Source of the DNA: Anagrus nilaparvatae
Taxonomy: Eukaryota > Arthropoda > Insecta > Hymenoptera > Mymaridae
NCBI GenBank assembly: GCA_022575985.1
Contig: JAKSXM010000007.1
Location: 2,234,501-2,298,500, forward strand
Direction: 5' to 3'
DNA: 64,000 bases
Shown here: in pieces, positions 22,463-34,600 of the stretch
Position numbering within the stretch: the stretch's first letter is position 1
How the letters are laid out: every line of letters begins with the position of its first letter
Notes under the pieces: model-generated
The model's database searches: none
What the model saw: the letters and a program-made list of their open reading frames with translations, nothing else
Told to the model about the DNA's origin: nothing
Program-made: the position numbers and the translations under genes

Positions 22463-23009
22463 TTATTCTGCATATTTTCTGGCTAAAGCTATAGCACTTG
22501 ATAAAGGCGAATAAATAGTATATATTCTATCTCTCAAAGGGACTTTGTCTACGTCTAATTCAAACAATTCAAGAAGCAGGGATCTACGTTTTTGGTACTT
22601 AAAATCGGTGGGATTTTTACTGTTTTCCCATGCTTCTTGGGTTTCTCCATCATTATCTTGCAGTTCAGATTCAGTGCCGGTAATTTCGTGGGGGTCATCA
22701 TGCCAAGTATCACCATAAGGTGGAGTGGCAAAAAGGTTAGGGTACAATTACCAAATGGGTTTTGCATTTTACCCATTTGCTTTTTGTAGTTCGCATACCG
22801 GCCACGCGCGCCTGGTCTTTTACATCTAGGACAAGTCCCTAGAATAATACCTAATCTCCCGCAGTTATGACATAATAATCTTTCTTCTTCTTCCTCTGGA
22901 CATTGCTTCCTGCTGTGGTTTGGTTGTCGACAATTAAAACAACAATGATGAGGGGCATCAACTAAAGCATCAAAGGGTACAGGGTCTAGATTGGAAAAGA
23001 GAACTCCTG
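22463..23009 (-). pseudogene. second, different gag-type zinc-knuckle fragment
   Basis: A minus-strand frame encodes two knuckle-like motifs: CFNCRQPNHSRKQC (CX2CX4HX4C) and a degenerate CHNCGRLGIILGTC. A basic stretch follows, and after a frameshift near 22745 an acidic C-terminal part ends at a stop at 22463. This is a nucleocapsid-type Gag end, distinct in sequence from the knuckle at 24.5 kb. It directly follows a truncated reverse transcriptase, which is not a normal retroelement order, so a deletion or template switch joined two elements. Confidence 0.6.
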
Positions 23010-23530
23010 TACTGAACCTGATGGAAAGCTTTTGAAACATCGATTTTGGACAAAAATCGAGCTTTTCTAAACTTGTCCAAAGAAGCGTCCAAATTCGATA
23101 GTGGATATGAATCTTTTTCAGTCACCTTGTTCAAATCGCGATAAACCACGCACATCCTCCAGGTTCCTGCTGGTTTACTGGGAACCATCAATGGTGCGCT
23201 TCACCAAGAACTGTTAGAATATTCTACCACACCTAACTTGATCCACTTTTTAGCTTTCTCGATCGCTAAATTCAATAATTTTGGTGACATACGTCTAACT
23301 TTGTGACTAACTGGAATGGCATCCGGTTTCACCCTAATTTTATGCTTAATTAAGTGTGTTTTTCCTAAAGGCATGGGGTGTGGGGGGAGACATTCTTTTA
23401 AAACTTTATCAATTTCTTGCTTCTAGTCTATGGTAATTTCCTCAATACCCGCACATTCACCATATAATTGTAAATTAGTTGTATTGTCGTTAATACTAAA
23501 CTGGTGCTATTTGTTTCTATTGTCTCCTAC
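23010..23530 (-). pseudogene. Ty3/Gypsy-like pol fragment: start of reverse transcriptase, truncated
   Basis: Minus strand: a linker with stop codons (near 23430 and 23205) leads into RT motifs SKPAGTWRMCVVYRDLN, YPLSNLDASLDKF and FLSKIDVSKAFHQV. These correspond to the N-terminal fingers and first catalytic Asp region of Gypsy-type reverse transcriptase. Homology stops abruptly after HQV near 23010. The YxDD motif, RNase H and integrase are absent. Dead copy. Confidence 0.75.
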
Positions 23531-23533
23531 TCT

Positions 23534-23866
23534 CTATTCATGTCCTGCTGCATAAACTTCGATTTTAAATAATATCGCAAAATCCATACCTAAGACCATT
23601 TCATACTTAATATTTTTAGCAACTTTTAATTCAATATTACCGTCTAACCCATCTATATGAAAACTTACTCCTAACTTTTCAGTAATAAGAGAAATTTGTC
23701 CTGTGGCATTCATCATGGCTGTATTATTTAAGGGCTTAAATTTATGTTTAAAATTTTCATAAAATTTTGAGCCTAAATATGAGCCATTGGATCCTGTATC
23801 ACATAACGCTTTGATATGCACGTCCCCTATTACTATATCAAAAAATAACTTATTATCTGTCGTCAT
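23534..23866 (-). pseudogene. retroviral-type aspartic protease of the Gypsy-like element
   Basis: 110-residue frame on the minus strand with the catalytic ALCDTGSNGSYLG motif near residue 22 and the later YEMVLGMDFAIL motif (the usual hydrophobic-LG-x-D flap/core signature). Length and motif spacing fit a retropepsin domain cutting Gag-Pol. The frame is open, but the flanking gag and pol are broken, so it is annotated as part of a dead element. Confidence 0.75.
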
Positions 23867-24490
23867 AGCAGAATTTCACTGATTTCAGCTGGTACCATAG
23901 CTTCGTCAGTTTCTTGCCGTCGTGACTGTTTTTCAGATTTATTAATAGGATGTAACATATCTATTGGCAAAGTTTCTTGAATTTTTGTAACTAAATCTCC
24001 TATTCTAATTTCTGAGCTTTTTGGCTCCTTTTTCAATCTCGGCCAAAGATATTTAGGAATAGCACCATTTTTAACTCCGTTATTTTTCTTAGGGTAAATA
24101 ATTTCATTTTCAATTATTTCTTTGTCAATATTTTCTTTCTCGTGACTTTTAATTTCTTTCTTATCACTCAAAAATTCTTTCATTAACACATCTTTTTCTT
24201 CCATACTTATAAGGGCAAAATCAGGATCAATTTCATTTTCGACGTCAAAATATATTAAATATTCTTGGTCATTAATTTTATCATCAAAAATTTTAACGTT
24301 TGTTTCTTCCTTATTGGAATTTACTTTATTTATATTAAATATACTATTACTTGCCCCATTTATTGTGAACTGGAGGTCGTTGAAGCACTTGCGCCTTCCT
24401 GTTGCCAGTTTCCCATAGCCTGATTATTTTTTGCTAGACAACTAGGACAATTGGGGAAAGTTACATCTAACGTGCCGCATCGAAAACAAA
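23863..24490 (-). pseudogene. gag-pol linker region of the Gypsy-like element
   Basis: A highly charged frame at 23863-24204 (Lys/Glu-rich) overlaps the protease frame by four bases, and between 24205 and 24490 acidic coding-like sequence continues with a Cys-containing part near 24400-24490. No domain recognised. It connects the zinc knuckle to the protease. Confidence 0.5.
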
Positions 24491-25735
24491 CTAATTTCCC
24501 AGTTGTGGACAGGCTCTAGCCTTGTGTCCTATCTGAGAGCATAACGTACAATTGCCACTAAATGGGGTTCTTACGTACTGTTGAGAGTAGTTTTGGCGCG
24601 GAGCGTTATATTGTTGTCTTGGTCTATAATTATTTTGCCATTGATTTTGATTCGCATAATAAGGGTTCAAGTTTTGTTGACGGGGGTACGTCGCAAATTG
24701 TGGTGCACTTAGCATCCTAGGATAAAATGGCAAGTTACCCTGAGGCTGGAACCCACCCTGTACTTGATTAGGCCTACGAGGTCGTGACTGGTGTTGAAAC
24801 TGGCCTTGTTGTAAGCCTTGCTGCTGATTTTGTTGCTGTTGTTGGTTTTGTACTTGCTGAGCAGGTTTCTGCTGTTGTGCATTATTATTATTATCACCGG
24901 CTGTTACAATAGCAGACACTTCCTCATTTTGTTCAGTTTCTTTATTTTTCGGCTTTTTCTTGCCCTTTTTACCGCCTTTCCCTTTGGCCACTGTTTCAGT
25001 AGTCGTAACGGGGGTTGGTGTGTCAGAGCTTGTTTGAATTGATGCATTTTTGTTTTAGTTGATTTCTCCTCATAGGCAACTTTTGGCATTATCATTTTTT
25101 CTTTTGCCTTGGGAGCAGTATATCTTGAGCGTATTTCTGTGGCTTGTTCATACTTTTTTCCTAATTTTTTAAAATTTGTAATATTATTAGTTTGCATGTA
25201 ATTAGCCATATATTTTTGATACTCAGGGTGTAGAACGCGTAACGCCATTTTAACTAAGCGAGTTTCAGATAATTTTGCTTGTAATTTATGTGATATCGCC
25301 TTGAATTTAGATAAAAATGTCACCATATTTTCGTTTTTACCTTGAGTCCTATTTTTAAGCTCATCGATGTAGTCTTCGTCGTCACGTGGAGGGATGAATC
25401 TGTCAATAAAAGCTTGTTCTAATTCTGGCCAGGTATTGAGTTTTCTTCTCGGTTCTATACCAAATACCTGCTTGTTTGTCTAAAATAGCCGATAAGGCAT
25501 ATTTTATTTGTTGAAAGGTAAGGCCAGAGCTTTCTTGACAGTCCGTTAATTTGTCGAGAAAATCAGCTGCTTTATCTGTATCCCCTTCAAATTTTAAGGT
25601 CCAGTCCCTAAGGGTCCTGGTAGCAATTTTTTTAGCAGCGTCAGATAATTGAGGGGTTTTCTTAATTTTCTTACGACCTTCACCTTCCACGGACTCGATA
25701 CTGCTGTCGCTGTCTAATAATTTCTCGTCATCCAA
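24491..25735 (-). pseudogene. Gag of the Gypsy-like element, frameshifted
   Basis: Three overlapping minus-strand frames together resemble one Gag. 25735-25403 is acidic and then helical (RTLRDWTLKFEGD...DFLDKLTDCQ), like the start of a retrotransposon Gag capsid. 25326-24904 carries the remainder of the capsid-like part (FKAISHKLQAKL, RVLHPEYQKYM). 24991-24491 is Lys-rich, then Gln/Asn-rich with long glutamine runs, and ends in the zinc knuckle CTLCSQIGHKARAC (CX2CX4HX4C). At least two frame changes break it. It lies upstream, in minus orientation, of protease and RT remains, as expected for a gag-pol element. Confidence 0.7.
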
Positions 25736-26700
25736 ATCGTCGTTCTTGTATAAAACTTTTTTAGATTTATTTTGGTTTTTATCCTATTCTCTTATTCTTT
25801 TCATTTTGGAATCAACTTGGGCTTGGATAAAATTTTCTCTTTCTATTTCAATTCGCTCCCTTTCTTGGCTTCATCTTAAAGATTCCTAGTGAACTTTTGA
25901 TCTTTCATTTTGCAAAAGTTCCCATTCTGCTATAATTTGTGAACGTGCCCTTTCTTGTTCAGATTCTTAACATGATGCTTCAGTTTCGTTCGGTTCTTTA
26001 TTAAAAATATTTTCTTCTAAGTTTTGTGTTGAATGAGCCATTAAATTTGGATTATTTTCTGGCTCTCAAGAAGACGTCGTTATTTGGTCTAGTCATATTA
26101 TAAGTGACATTTTCTATTCTACTCATGCCTTCATAATCCCAAGAAAAACTATCAAGGTTTTGATTGGTCCTTATTGGAGGTCTATTTATAGGTATATTTT
26201 CAATTTTTTGAGCTTGGGGTCCTATAGTTTATATAGTTATAAGGGTATTCCCGGTTATAAAAATGAAACATAGCCATAGGAGGGATATTTAATCCCTGAT
26301 ATACATTATTGTTGACCCTTAAGCCTGAAGGATCCTCTTGTATGAACGTGGAGGCTCCTACAATTCTTGAAGCTACCCTAGGACCTCCTTGGGTATATGT
26401 TGGTCTTATTAAATCATTATTAATTGCGCTTGTCGTAATTGGGGCTATTGTTACGTTAATAGGGGTTGACGAACTTTGTGGCAGGGGTGCAGTCGTAATT
26501 TGTAATTTAGCTGCATTATTATTGGTAGAACTTGGAATATTTAACTTTATATCACGCATTTCTGAAATATGTTGACTAGTATCTAGATTACCTCTACTTT
26601 CCGAACTAGTAGTAGAAATATTTCTGATTTCGTCATACGATACCTCATTATATGCGCTTTGTAAAATTTTTCTTTACCCTCTAATACCCTAATTAACTGC
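25736..26700 (-). pseudogene. N-terminal extension of the Gypsy-like Gag, decayed
   Basis: Minus-strand coding-like sequence with several stops. 26559-26200 is Ser/Thr/Pro/Asn-rich with no domain. 25740-26100 encodes fragments of an Arg/Glu-rich coiled coil (such as ERERIEIEREN) interrupted by stops. Coding character fades near 26700, where the 5' LTR or leader would be expected but was not recognised. Confidence 0.45.
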
Positions 26701-27751
26701 AGCTTCTTTATTGAGTATCACCTCCCCCCTTAAAAGAAAAAAATTTCAAGAAAAGCGAAAATATCCCCAAAAAAAAATTTATGTTTAAAATGGGACAGCT
26801 GATTGTCGTGATGTTGCTACGTCATTATAAAGGGATATAATAAGTTTTACAACTCGCAAAACTCATTATGCAGGTAAGAAAATGAGGAATGTTATATATA
26901 AGAAATAAATAATAAAAATAATATAATAATAAAATATGATAAAAAATATTTGATAATAATTGTAGAAAATAATAGAATTAAAAAATAAAGATTTTCGACT
27001 TAAGGATGTTGCTCACCTTTTTTGTTTGCGTATAGATTTTAATGAAAGTTGGTATATAACAAGAAATCATATTAAAAAATGCAAATTTAAAATTATAAGA
27101 TCCCAGGGTGACTCCTTCATTATTAAATAATTAAAAAAAATTTTGCTTCTCCGAGCATCTTATACACGTGATTCTTATGGGACGGCATTTTGTAACAGAA
27201 AATTTTAATACTTTTTGCGTATAGTTTTTGATGAAAAAATTACAACATATAAAAAACATATCGTAGAATATAATTATTCAATTTATTTTAGACTAGGGTG
27301 GTTTGTTTATAACGAAAATTTTATTTATTTAACAATGCTATCGTATAGTTGTGCGCGCGCAAGGTTCTCGCTTCTATAGTAATATGATAGAAAGAGAGAG
27401 TAATAGTTTCTTATTTCTATTATCCCCAGCTTGGTAGGCATCATCCTTAATACTAAATTATTTTTCAACGCCGCCGTGCACTCAGTGTACTGTATATACT
27501 ATAATAAAAAAAAATAAAATTTTTCGTGTTTTATTAAGGGTATATAGGTTTATAAAAAGAACAGAGGCAAAAAAAAATTTTCTTATTTTTGGATGATTTT
27601 CTTGAAATTAAATTTTTACAATGGTAATTAATGCAATTTTTTATAATTCTATATCATATTATATTAATTAATTGTATATAAAAAAAGTATTATTATTCGA
27701 AAAAAAAAATTTCGATTTGGCTCTATCGGCTGCCGTAATTTAAGCTTAGTA
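26701..27751. other. non-coding stretch
   Basis: AT-rich with a few GC-richer words near 27345-27370 (gtgcgcgcgcaagg). No 5' LTR of the Gypsy-like element was recognised here and no gene is seen. Confidence 0.4.
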
Positions 27752-28110
27752 TACACGGAAAAAACGCTGAGTAGCGCTCACTACCAATTTGTACTGTCGC
27801 GGTGAGCTCAACATTTGTGAACGTTGCCTTCTCAAAATATTTCTTGGTTGCTTACTGTACAAGGTAATCCAAATAGGCAAGCAAATTTCTAGCGTTACTG
27901 TAGCTGTCATACTGACATAAATGTAGAAGTGACCGTCAGAAATTTGTTTATCTCTTTAAATACAATGTGTATATTTATGGTACACTTAAATACTTTCTCT
28001 CTCGTTGTCAACCGAATTAGAATCTGAGAATATCACGTTCGCAGAGGAGAGCTCGTTGCAAGCCCATTAGCCGGGCATGCAGCATCCCTACTCAGCGTTT
28101 TTTCCGTGTA
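27752..28110. mobile_element. non-autonomous DNA transposon with 23-bp terminal inverted repeats
   Basis: The left end begins TACACGGAAAAAACGCTGAG and the right end is its exact inverse (ctcagcgttttttccgtgta), matching over about 23 bp. The 359-bp element is less AT-rich than its surroundings and has no coding capacity. A target duplication is not clear. Confidence 0.7.
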
Positions 28111-28534
28111 CAAGCGCGCGACAATTCAAGGTTGTACTGTGTACACGGTGACCTGGAAGCGTTTTATTATGCGATCAAAATGACAAAAAAACTGTATGGT
28201 GGGGTCAATTCTACACTAAAAAATGTCCACGAATTTACTGTCCGGACCTTCTATCCAGCTACCTAAGCATTTGCTGGCAATATTTTCATATTTTAAAAAT
28301 TGATGATGGCTAAATTTAAACCAAACCGGGATAAAATGCATGGTCGAGTCTACAAATCGGTCCCGAAATTTTTTTTTCTTCAAATTGTTGTACATAAAAA
28401 AATAAAAATAATAGCAATATTGGTTCCTCATAGAGGAACCTTTGTGATAGATGAAATTTTGATTTTTGATTTTTTGGCATATAAGCACGTTTTGGGACCT
28501 CAGGAAGCTAAAAAACCGGTTTTTAAAAAAAGTC

Positions 28535-28537
<3 letters not shown>
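28111..28537. other. left flank of the satellite array
   Basis: Unique-looking sequence leading into the (TG)n run, with a small inverted pair (ggttcctcatagaggaacc, 28421-28439). Short opposite-strand frames cross this part and the (TG)n run and are incidental. It may be the left end of the element that carries the satellite. Confidence 0.4.

Positions 28538-28588
<51 letters not shown>
28538..28588. repeat. (TG)n microsatellite
   Basis: About 24 uninterrupted TG repeats, bordered by tgta/tatgtatgta, immediately left of the satellite array. Confidence 0.95.
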
Positions 28589-28596
<8 letters not shown>

Positions 28597-28604
28597 ACCG
28601 GTGA

Positions 28605-31600
28605 AATTTCACAACCATTATGAAATTAAGACCTAATTTTTTTTTCAAAAATTTTTTTATCAAAAAATCTCAAACTACTTTTTTTTTTTTTTAATTTGGA
28701 TGTAATACCTCATTTATTTCCACGAAAGTACCTATATTTGAAAGTACGATTTTTACTCGATATCTCGAATCTGATAACTAATTTTTTGAAAATTTTTTTC
28801 TCAAAATTTTTTTCACAAAAAAATACAAAAAACACTAATTTTTTTTTTCTTTTTGGACGTAGTACCTAATTTATTTCTTTGAGATTACTAGTTTTAGAAC
28901 TATGGTTTATAGCATTTTTTTGGACCTGATACCTAATTTTTTCAAAATTTTTTTCTCAAAATTTTTGTTGCCAAAAAATACAAAAAAAGCCAAAATTTTT
29001 TTTATTTTAGGACGTAATACTTAGTTTTTTTCTATGAAAGTACTAATATTTGAAAATTTTGCAATCGGTGGTATTTAACAACCATTATGGAATTAAGATC
29101 TAATTTTTTTTTCAAAAATTTTTTTATCAAAAAATCTCAAACTACTTTTTTTTTTTTTTAATTTGGATGTAATACCTCATTTATTTCCACGAAAGTACCT
29201 ATATTTGAAAGTACGATTTTTACTCGATATCTCGAATCTGATAACTAATTTTTTGAAAATTTTTTTCTCAAAATTTTTTTCACAAAAAAATACAAAAAAC
29301 ACTAATTTTTTTTTTCTTTTTGGACGTAGTACCTAATTTATTTCTTTGAGATTACTAGTTTTAGAACTATGGTTTATAGCATTTTTTGGACCTGATACCT
29401 AATTTTTTCAAAATTTTTTTCTCAAAATTTTTGTTGCCAAAAAATACAAAAAATGCCAAAATTTTTTTTATTTTAGGACGTAATACTTAGTTTTTTTCTA
29501 TGAAAGTACTAATATTTGAAAATTTTGCAATCGGTGGTATTTAACAACCATTATGGAATTAAGATCTAATTTTTTTTTCAAAAATTTTTTTATCAAAAAA
29601 TCTCAAACTACTTTTTTTTTTTTTTAATTTGGATGTAATACCTCATTTATTTCCACGAAAGTACCTATATTTGAAAGTACGATTTTTACTCGATATCTCG
29701 AATCTGATAACTAATTTTTTGAAAATTTTTTTCTCAAAATTTTTTTCACAAAAAAATACAAAAAACACTAATTTTTTTTTTCTTTTTGGACGTAGTACCT
29801 AATTTATTTCTTTGAGATTACTAGTTTTAGAACTATGGTTTATAGCATTTTTTTGGACCTGATACCTAATTTTTTCAAAATTTTTTTCTCAAAATTTTTG
29901 TTGCCAAAAAATACAAAAAATGCCAAAATTTTTTTTATTGTAGGACGTAATACTTAGTTTTTTTCTATGAAAGTACTAATATTTGAAAATTTTGCAATCG
30001 GTGGTATTTAACAACCATTATGGAATTAAGATCTAATTTTTTTTTCAAAAATTTTTTTATCAAAAAATCTCAAACTACTTTTTTTTTTTTTTAATTTGGA
30101 TGTAATACCTCATTTATTTCCACGAAAGTACCTATATTTGAAAGTACGATTTTTACTCGATATCTCGAATCTGATAACTAATTTTTTGAAAATTTTTTTC
30201 TCAAAATTTTTTTCACAAAAAAATACAAAAAACACTAATTTTTTTTTTCTTTTTGGACGTAGTACCTAATTTATTTCTTTGAGATTACTAGTTTTAGAAC
30301 TATGGTTTATAGCATTTTTTTGGACCTGATACCTAATTTTTTCAAAATTTTTTTCTCAAAATTTTTGTTGCCAAAAAATACAAAAAATGCCAAAATTTTT
30401 TTTATTTTAGGACGTAATACTTAGTTTTTTTCTATGAAAGTACTAATATTTGAAAATTTTGCAATCGGTGGTATTTAACAACCATTATGGAATTAAGATC
30501 TAATTTTTTTTTCAAAAATTTTTTTATCAAAAAATCTCAAACTACTTTTTTTTTTTTTTAATTTGGATGTAATACCTCATTTATTTCCACGAAAGTACCT
30601 ATATTTGAAAGTACGATTTTTACTCGATATCTCGAATCTGATAACTAATTTTTTGAAAATTTTTTTCTCAAAATTTTTTTCACAAAAAAATACAAAAAAC
30701 ACTAATTTTTTTTTTCTTTTTGGACGTAGTACCTAATTTATTTCTTTGAGATTACTAGTTTTAGAACTATGGTTTATAGCATTTTTTTGGACCTGATACC
30801 TAATTTTTTCAAAATTTTTTTCTCAAAATTTTTGTTGCCAAAAAATACAAAAAAAGCCAAAATTTTTTTTATTTTAGGACGTAATACTTAGTTTTTTTCT
30901 ATGAAAGTACTAATATTTGAAAATTTTGCAATCGGTGGTATTTAACAACCATTATGGAATTAAGATCTAATTTTTTTTTCAAAAATTTTTTTATCAAAAA
31001 ATCTCAAACTACTTTTTTTTTTTTTTAATTTGGATGTAATACCTCATTTATTTCCACGAAAGTACCTATATTTGAAAGTACGATTTTTACTCGATATCTC
31101 GAATCTGATAACTAATTTTTTGAAAATTTTTTTCTCAAAATTTTTTTCACAAAAAAATACAAAAAACACTAATTTTTTTTTTCTTTTTGGACGTAGTACC
31201 TAATTTATTTCTTTGAGATTACTAGTTTTAGAACTATGGTTTATAGCATTTTTTGGACCTGATACCTAATTTTTTCAAAATTTTTTTCTCAAAATTTTTG
31301 TTGCCAAAAAATACAAAAAATGCCAAAATTTTTTTTATTTTAGGACGTAATACTTAGTTTTTTTCTATGAAAGTACTAATATTTGAAAATTTTGCAATCG
31401 GTGGTATTTAACAACCATTATGGAATTAAGATCTAATTTTTTTTTCAAAAATTTTTTTATCAAAAAATCTCAAACTACTTTTTTTTTTTTTTAATTTGGA
31501 TGTAATACCTCATTTATTTCCACGAAAGTACCTATATTTGAAAGTACGATTTTTACTCGATATCTCGAATCTGATAACTAATTTTTTGAAAATTTTTTTC

Positions 31601-34600
31601 TCAAAATTTTTTTCACAAAAAAATACAAAAAACACTAATTTTTTTTTTCTTTTTGGACGTAGTACCTAATTTATTTCTTTGAGATTACTAGTTTTAGAAC
31701 TATGGTTTATAGCATTTTTTTGGACCTGATACCTAATTTTTTCAAAATTTTTTTCTCAAAATTTTTGTTGCCAAAAAATACAAAAAATGCCAAAATTTTT
31801 TTTATTGTAGGACGTAATACTTAGTTTTTTTCTATGAAAGTACTAATATTTGAAAATTTTGCAATCGGTGGTATTTAACAACCATTATGGAATTAAGATC
31901 TAATTTTTTTTTCAAAAATTTTTTTATCAAAAAATCTCAAACTACTTTTTTTTTTTTTTAATTTGGATGTAATACCTCATTTATTTCCACGAAAGTACCT
32001 ATATTTGAAAGTACGATTTTTACTCGATATCTCGAATCTGATAACTAATTTTTTGAAAATTTTTTTCTCAAAATTTTTTTCACAAAAAAATACAAAAAAC
32101 ACTAATTTTTTTTTTCTTTTTGGACGTAGTACCTAATTTATTTCTTTGAGATTACTAGTTTTAGAACTATGGTTTATAGCATTTTTTTGGACCTGATACC
32201 TAATTTTTTCAAAATTTTTTTCTCAAAATTTTTGTTGCCAAAAAATACAAAAAATGCCAAAATTTTTTTTATTTTAGGACGTAATACTTAGTTTTTTTCT
32301 ATGAAAGTACTAATATTTGAAAATTTTGCAATCGGTGGTATTTAACAACCATTATGGAATTAAGATCTAATTTTTTTTTCAAAAATTTTTTTATCAAAAA
32401 ATCTCAAACTACTTTTTTTTTTTTTTAATTTGGATGTAATACCTTATTTATTTCCACGAAAGTACCTATATTTGAAAGTACGATTTTTACTCGATATCTC
32501 GAATCTGATAACTAATTTTTTGAAAATTTTTTTCTCAAAATTTTTTTCACAAAAAAATACAAAAAACACTAATTTTTTTTTTCTTTTTGGACGTAGTACC
32601 TAATTTATTTCTTTGAGATTACTAGTTTTAGAACTATGGTTTATAGCATTTTTTTGGACCTGATACCTAATTTTTTCAAAATTTTTTTCTCAAAATTTTT
32701 GTTGCCAAAAAATACAAAAAATGCCAAAATTTTTTTTATTTTAGGACGTAATACTTAGTTTTTTTCTATGAAAGTACTAATATTTGAAAATTTTGCAATC
32801 GGTGGTATTTAACAACCATTATGGAATTAAGATCTAATTTTTTTTTCAAAAATTTTTTTATCAAAAAATCTCAAACTACTTTTTTTTTTTTTTAACTTGG
32901 ATGTAATACCTCATTTATTTCCACGAAAGTACCTATATTTGAAAGTACGATTTTTACTCGATATCTCGAATCTGATAACTAATTTTTTGAAAATTTTTTT
33001 CTCAAAATTTTTTTCACAAAAAAATACAAAAAACACTAATTTTTTTTTTCTTTTTGGACGTAGTACCTAATTTATTTCTTTGAGATTACTAGTTTTAGAA
33101 CTATGGTTTATAGCATTTTTTTGGACCTGATACCTAATTTTTTCAAAATTTTTTTCTCAAAATTTTTGTTGCCAAAAAATACAAAAAAAGCCAAAATTTT
33201 TTTTATTTTAGGACGTAATACTTAGTTTTTTTCTATGAAAGTACTAATATTTGAAAATTTTGCAATCGGTGGTATTTAACAACCATTATGGAATTAAGAT
33301 CTAATTTTTTTTTCAATAATTTTTTTATCAAAAAATCTCAAACTACTTTTTTTTTTTTTTAATTTGGATGTAATACCTCATTTATTTCCACGAAAGTACC
33401 TATATTTGAAAGTACGATTTTTACTCGATATCTCGAATCTGATAACTAATTTTTTGAAAATTTTTTTCTCAAAATTTTTTTCACAAAAAAATACAAAAAA
33501 CACTAATTTTTTTTTTCTTTTTGGACGTAGTACCTAATTTATTTCTTTGAGATTACTAGTTTTAGAACTATGGTTTATAGCATTTTTTGGACATGATACC
33601 TAATTTTTTCAAAATTTTTTTCTCAAAATTTTTGTTGCCAAAAAATACAAAAAATGCCAAAATTTTTTTTATTTTAGGACGTAATACTTAGTTTTTTTCT
33701 ATGAAAGTACTAATATTTGAAAATTTTGCAATCGGTGGTATTTAACAACCATTATGGAATTAAGATCTAATTTTTTTTTCAAAAATTTTTTTATCAAAAA
33801 ATCTCAAACTACTTTTTTTTTTTTTTAATTTGGATGTAATACCTCATTTATTTCCACGAAAGTACCTATATTTGAAAGTACGATTTTTACTCGATATCTC
33901 GAATCTGATAACTAATTTTTTGAAAATTTTTTTCTCAAAATTTTTTTCACAAAAAAATACAAAAAACACTAATTTTTTTTTTCTTTTTGGACGTAGTACC
34001 TAATTTATTTCTTTGAGATTACTAGTTTTAGAACTATGGTTTATAGCATTTTTTGGACCTGATACCTAATTTTTTCAAAATTTTTTTCTCAAAATTTTTG
34101 TTGCCAAAAAATACAAAAAATGCCAAAATTTTTTTTATTTTAGGACGTAATACTTAGTTTTTTTCTATGAAAGTACTAATATTTGAAAATTTTGCAATCG
34201 GTGGTATTTAACAACCATTATGGAATTAAGATCTAATTTTTTTTTCAAAAATTTTTTTATCAAAAAATCTCAAACTACTTTTTTTTTTTTTTAATTTGGA
34301 TGTAATACCTCATTTATTTCCACGAAAGTACCTATATTTGAAAGTACGATTTTTACTCGATATCTCGAATCTGATAACTAATTTTTTGAAAATTTTTTTC
34401 TCAAAATTTTTTTCACAAAAAAATACAAAAAACACTAATTTTTTTTTTCTTTTTGGACGTAGTACCTAATTTATTTCTTTGAGATTACTAGTTTTAGAAC
34501 TATGGTTTATAGCATTTTTTTGGACCTGATACCTAATTTTTTCAAAATTTTTTTCTCAAAATTTTTGTTGCCAAAAAATACAAAAAATGCCAAAATTTTT

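Noticed and set aside
26700..27750. 5' LTR of the Gypsy-like element
   Set aside because: The 119-bp LTR-like piece at 22072-22190 has no visible match here.
28300..28623. 107-residue plus-strand frame ending in Val/Cys repeats
   Set aside because: The repeats are just translation of the (TG)n run; there is an overlapping frame on the other strand and no domain.
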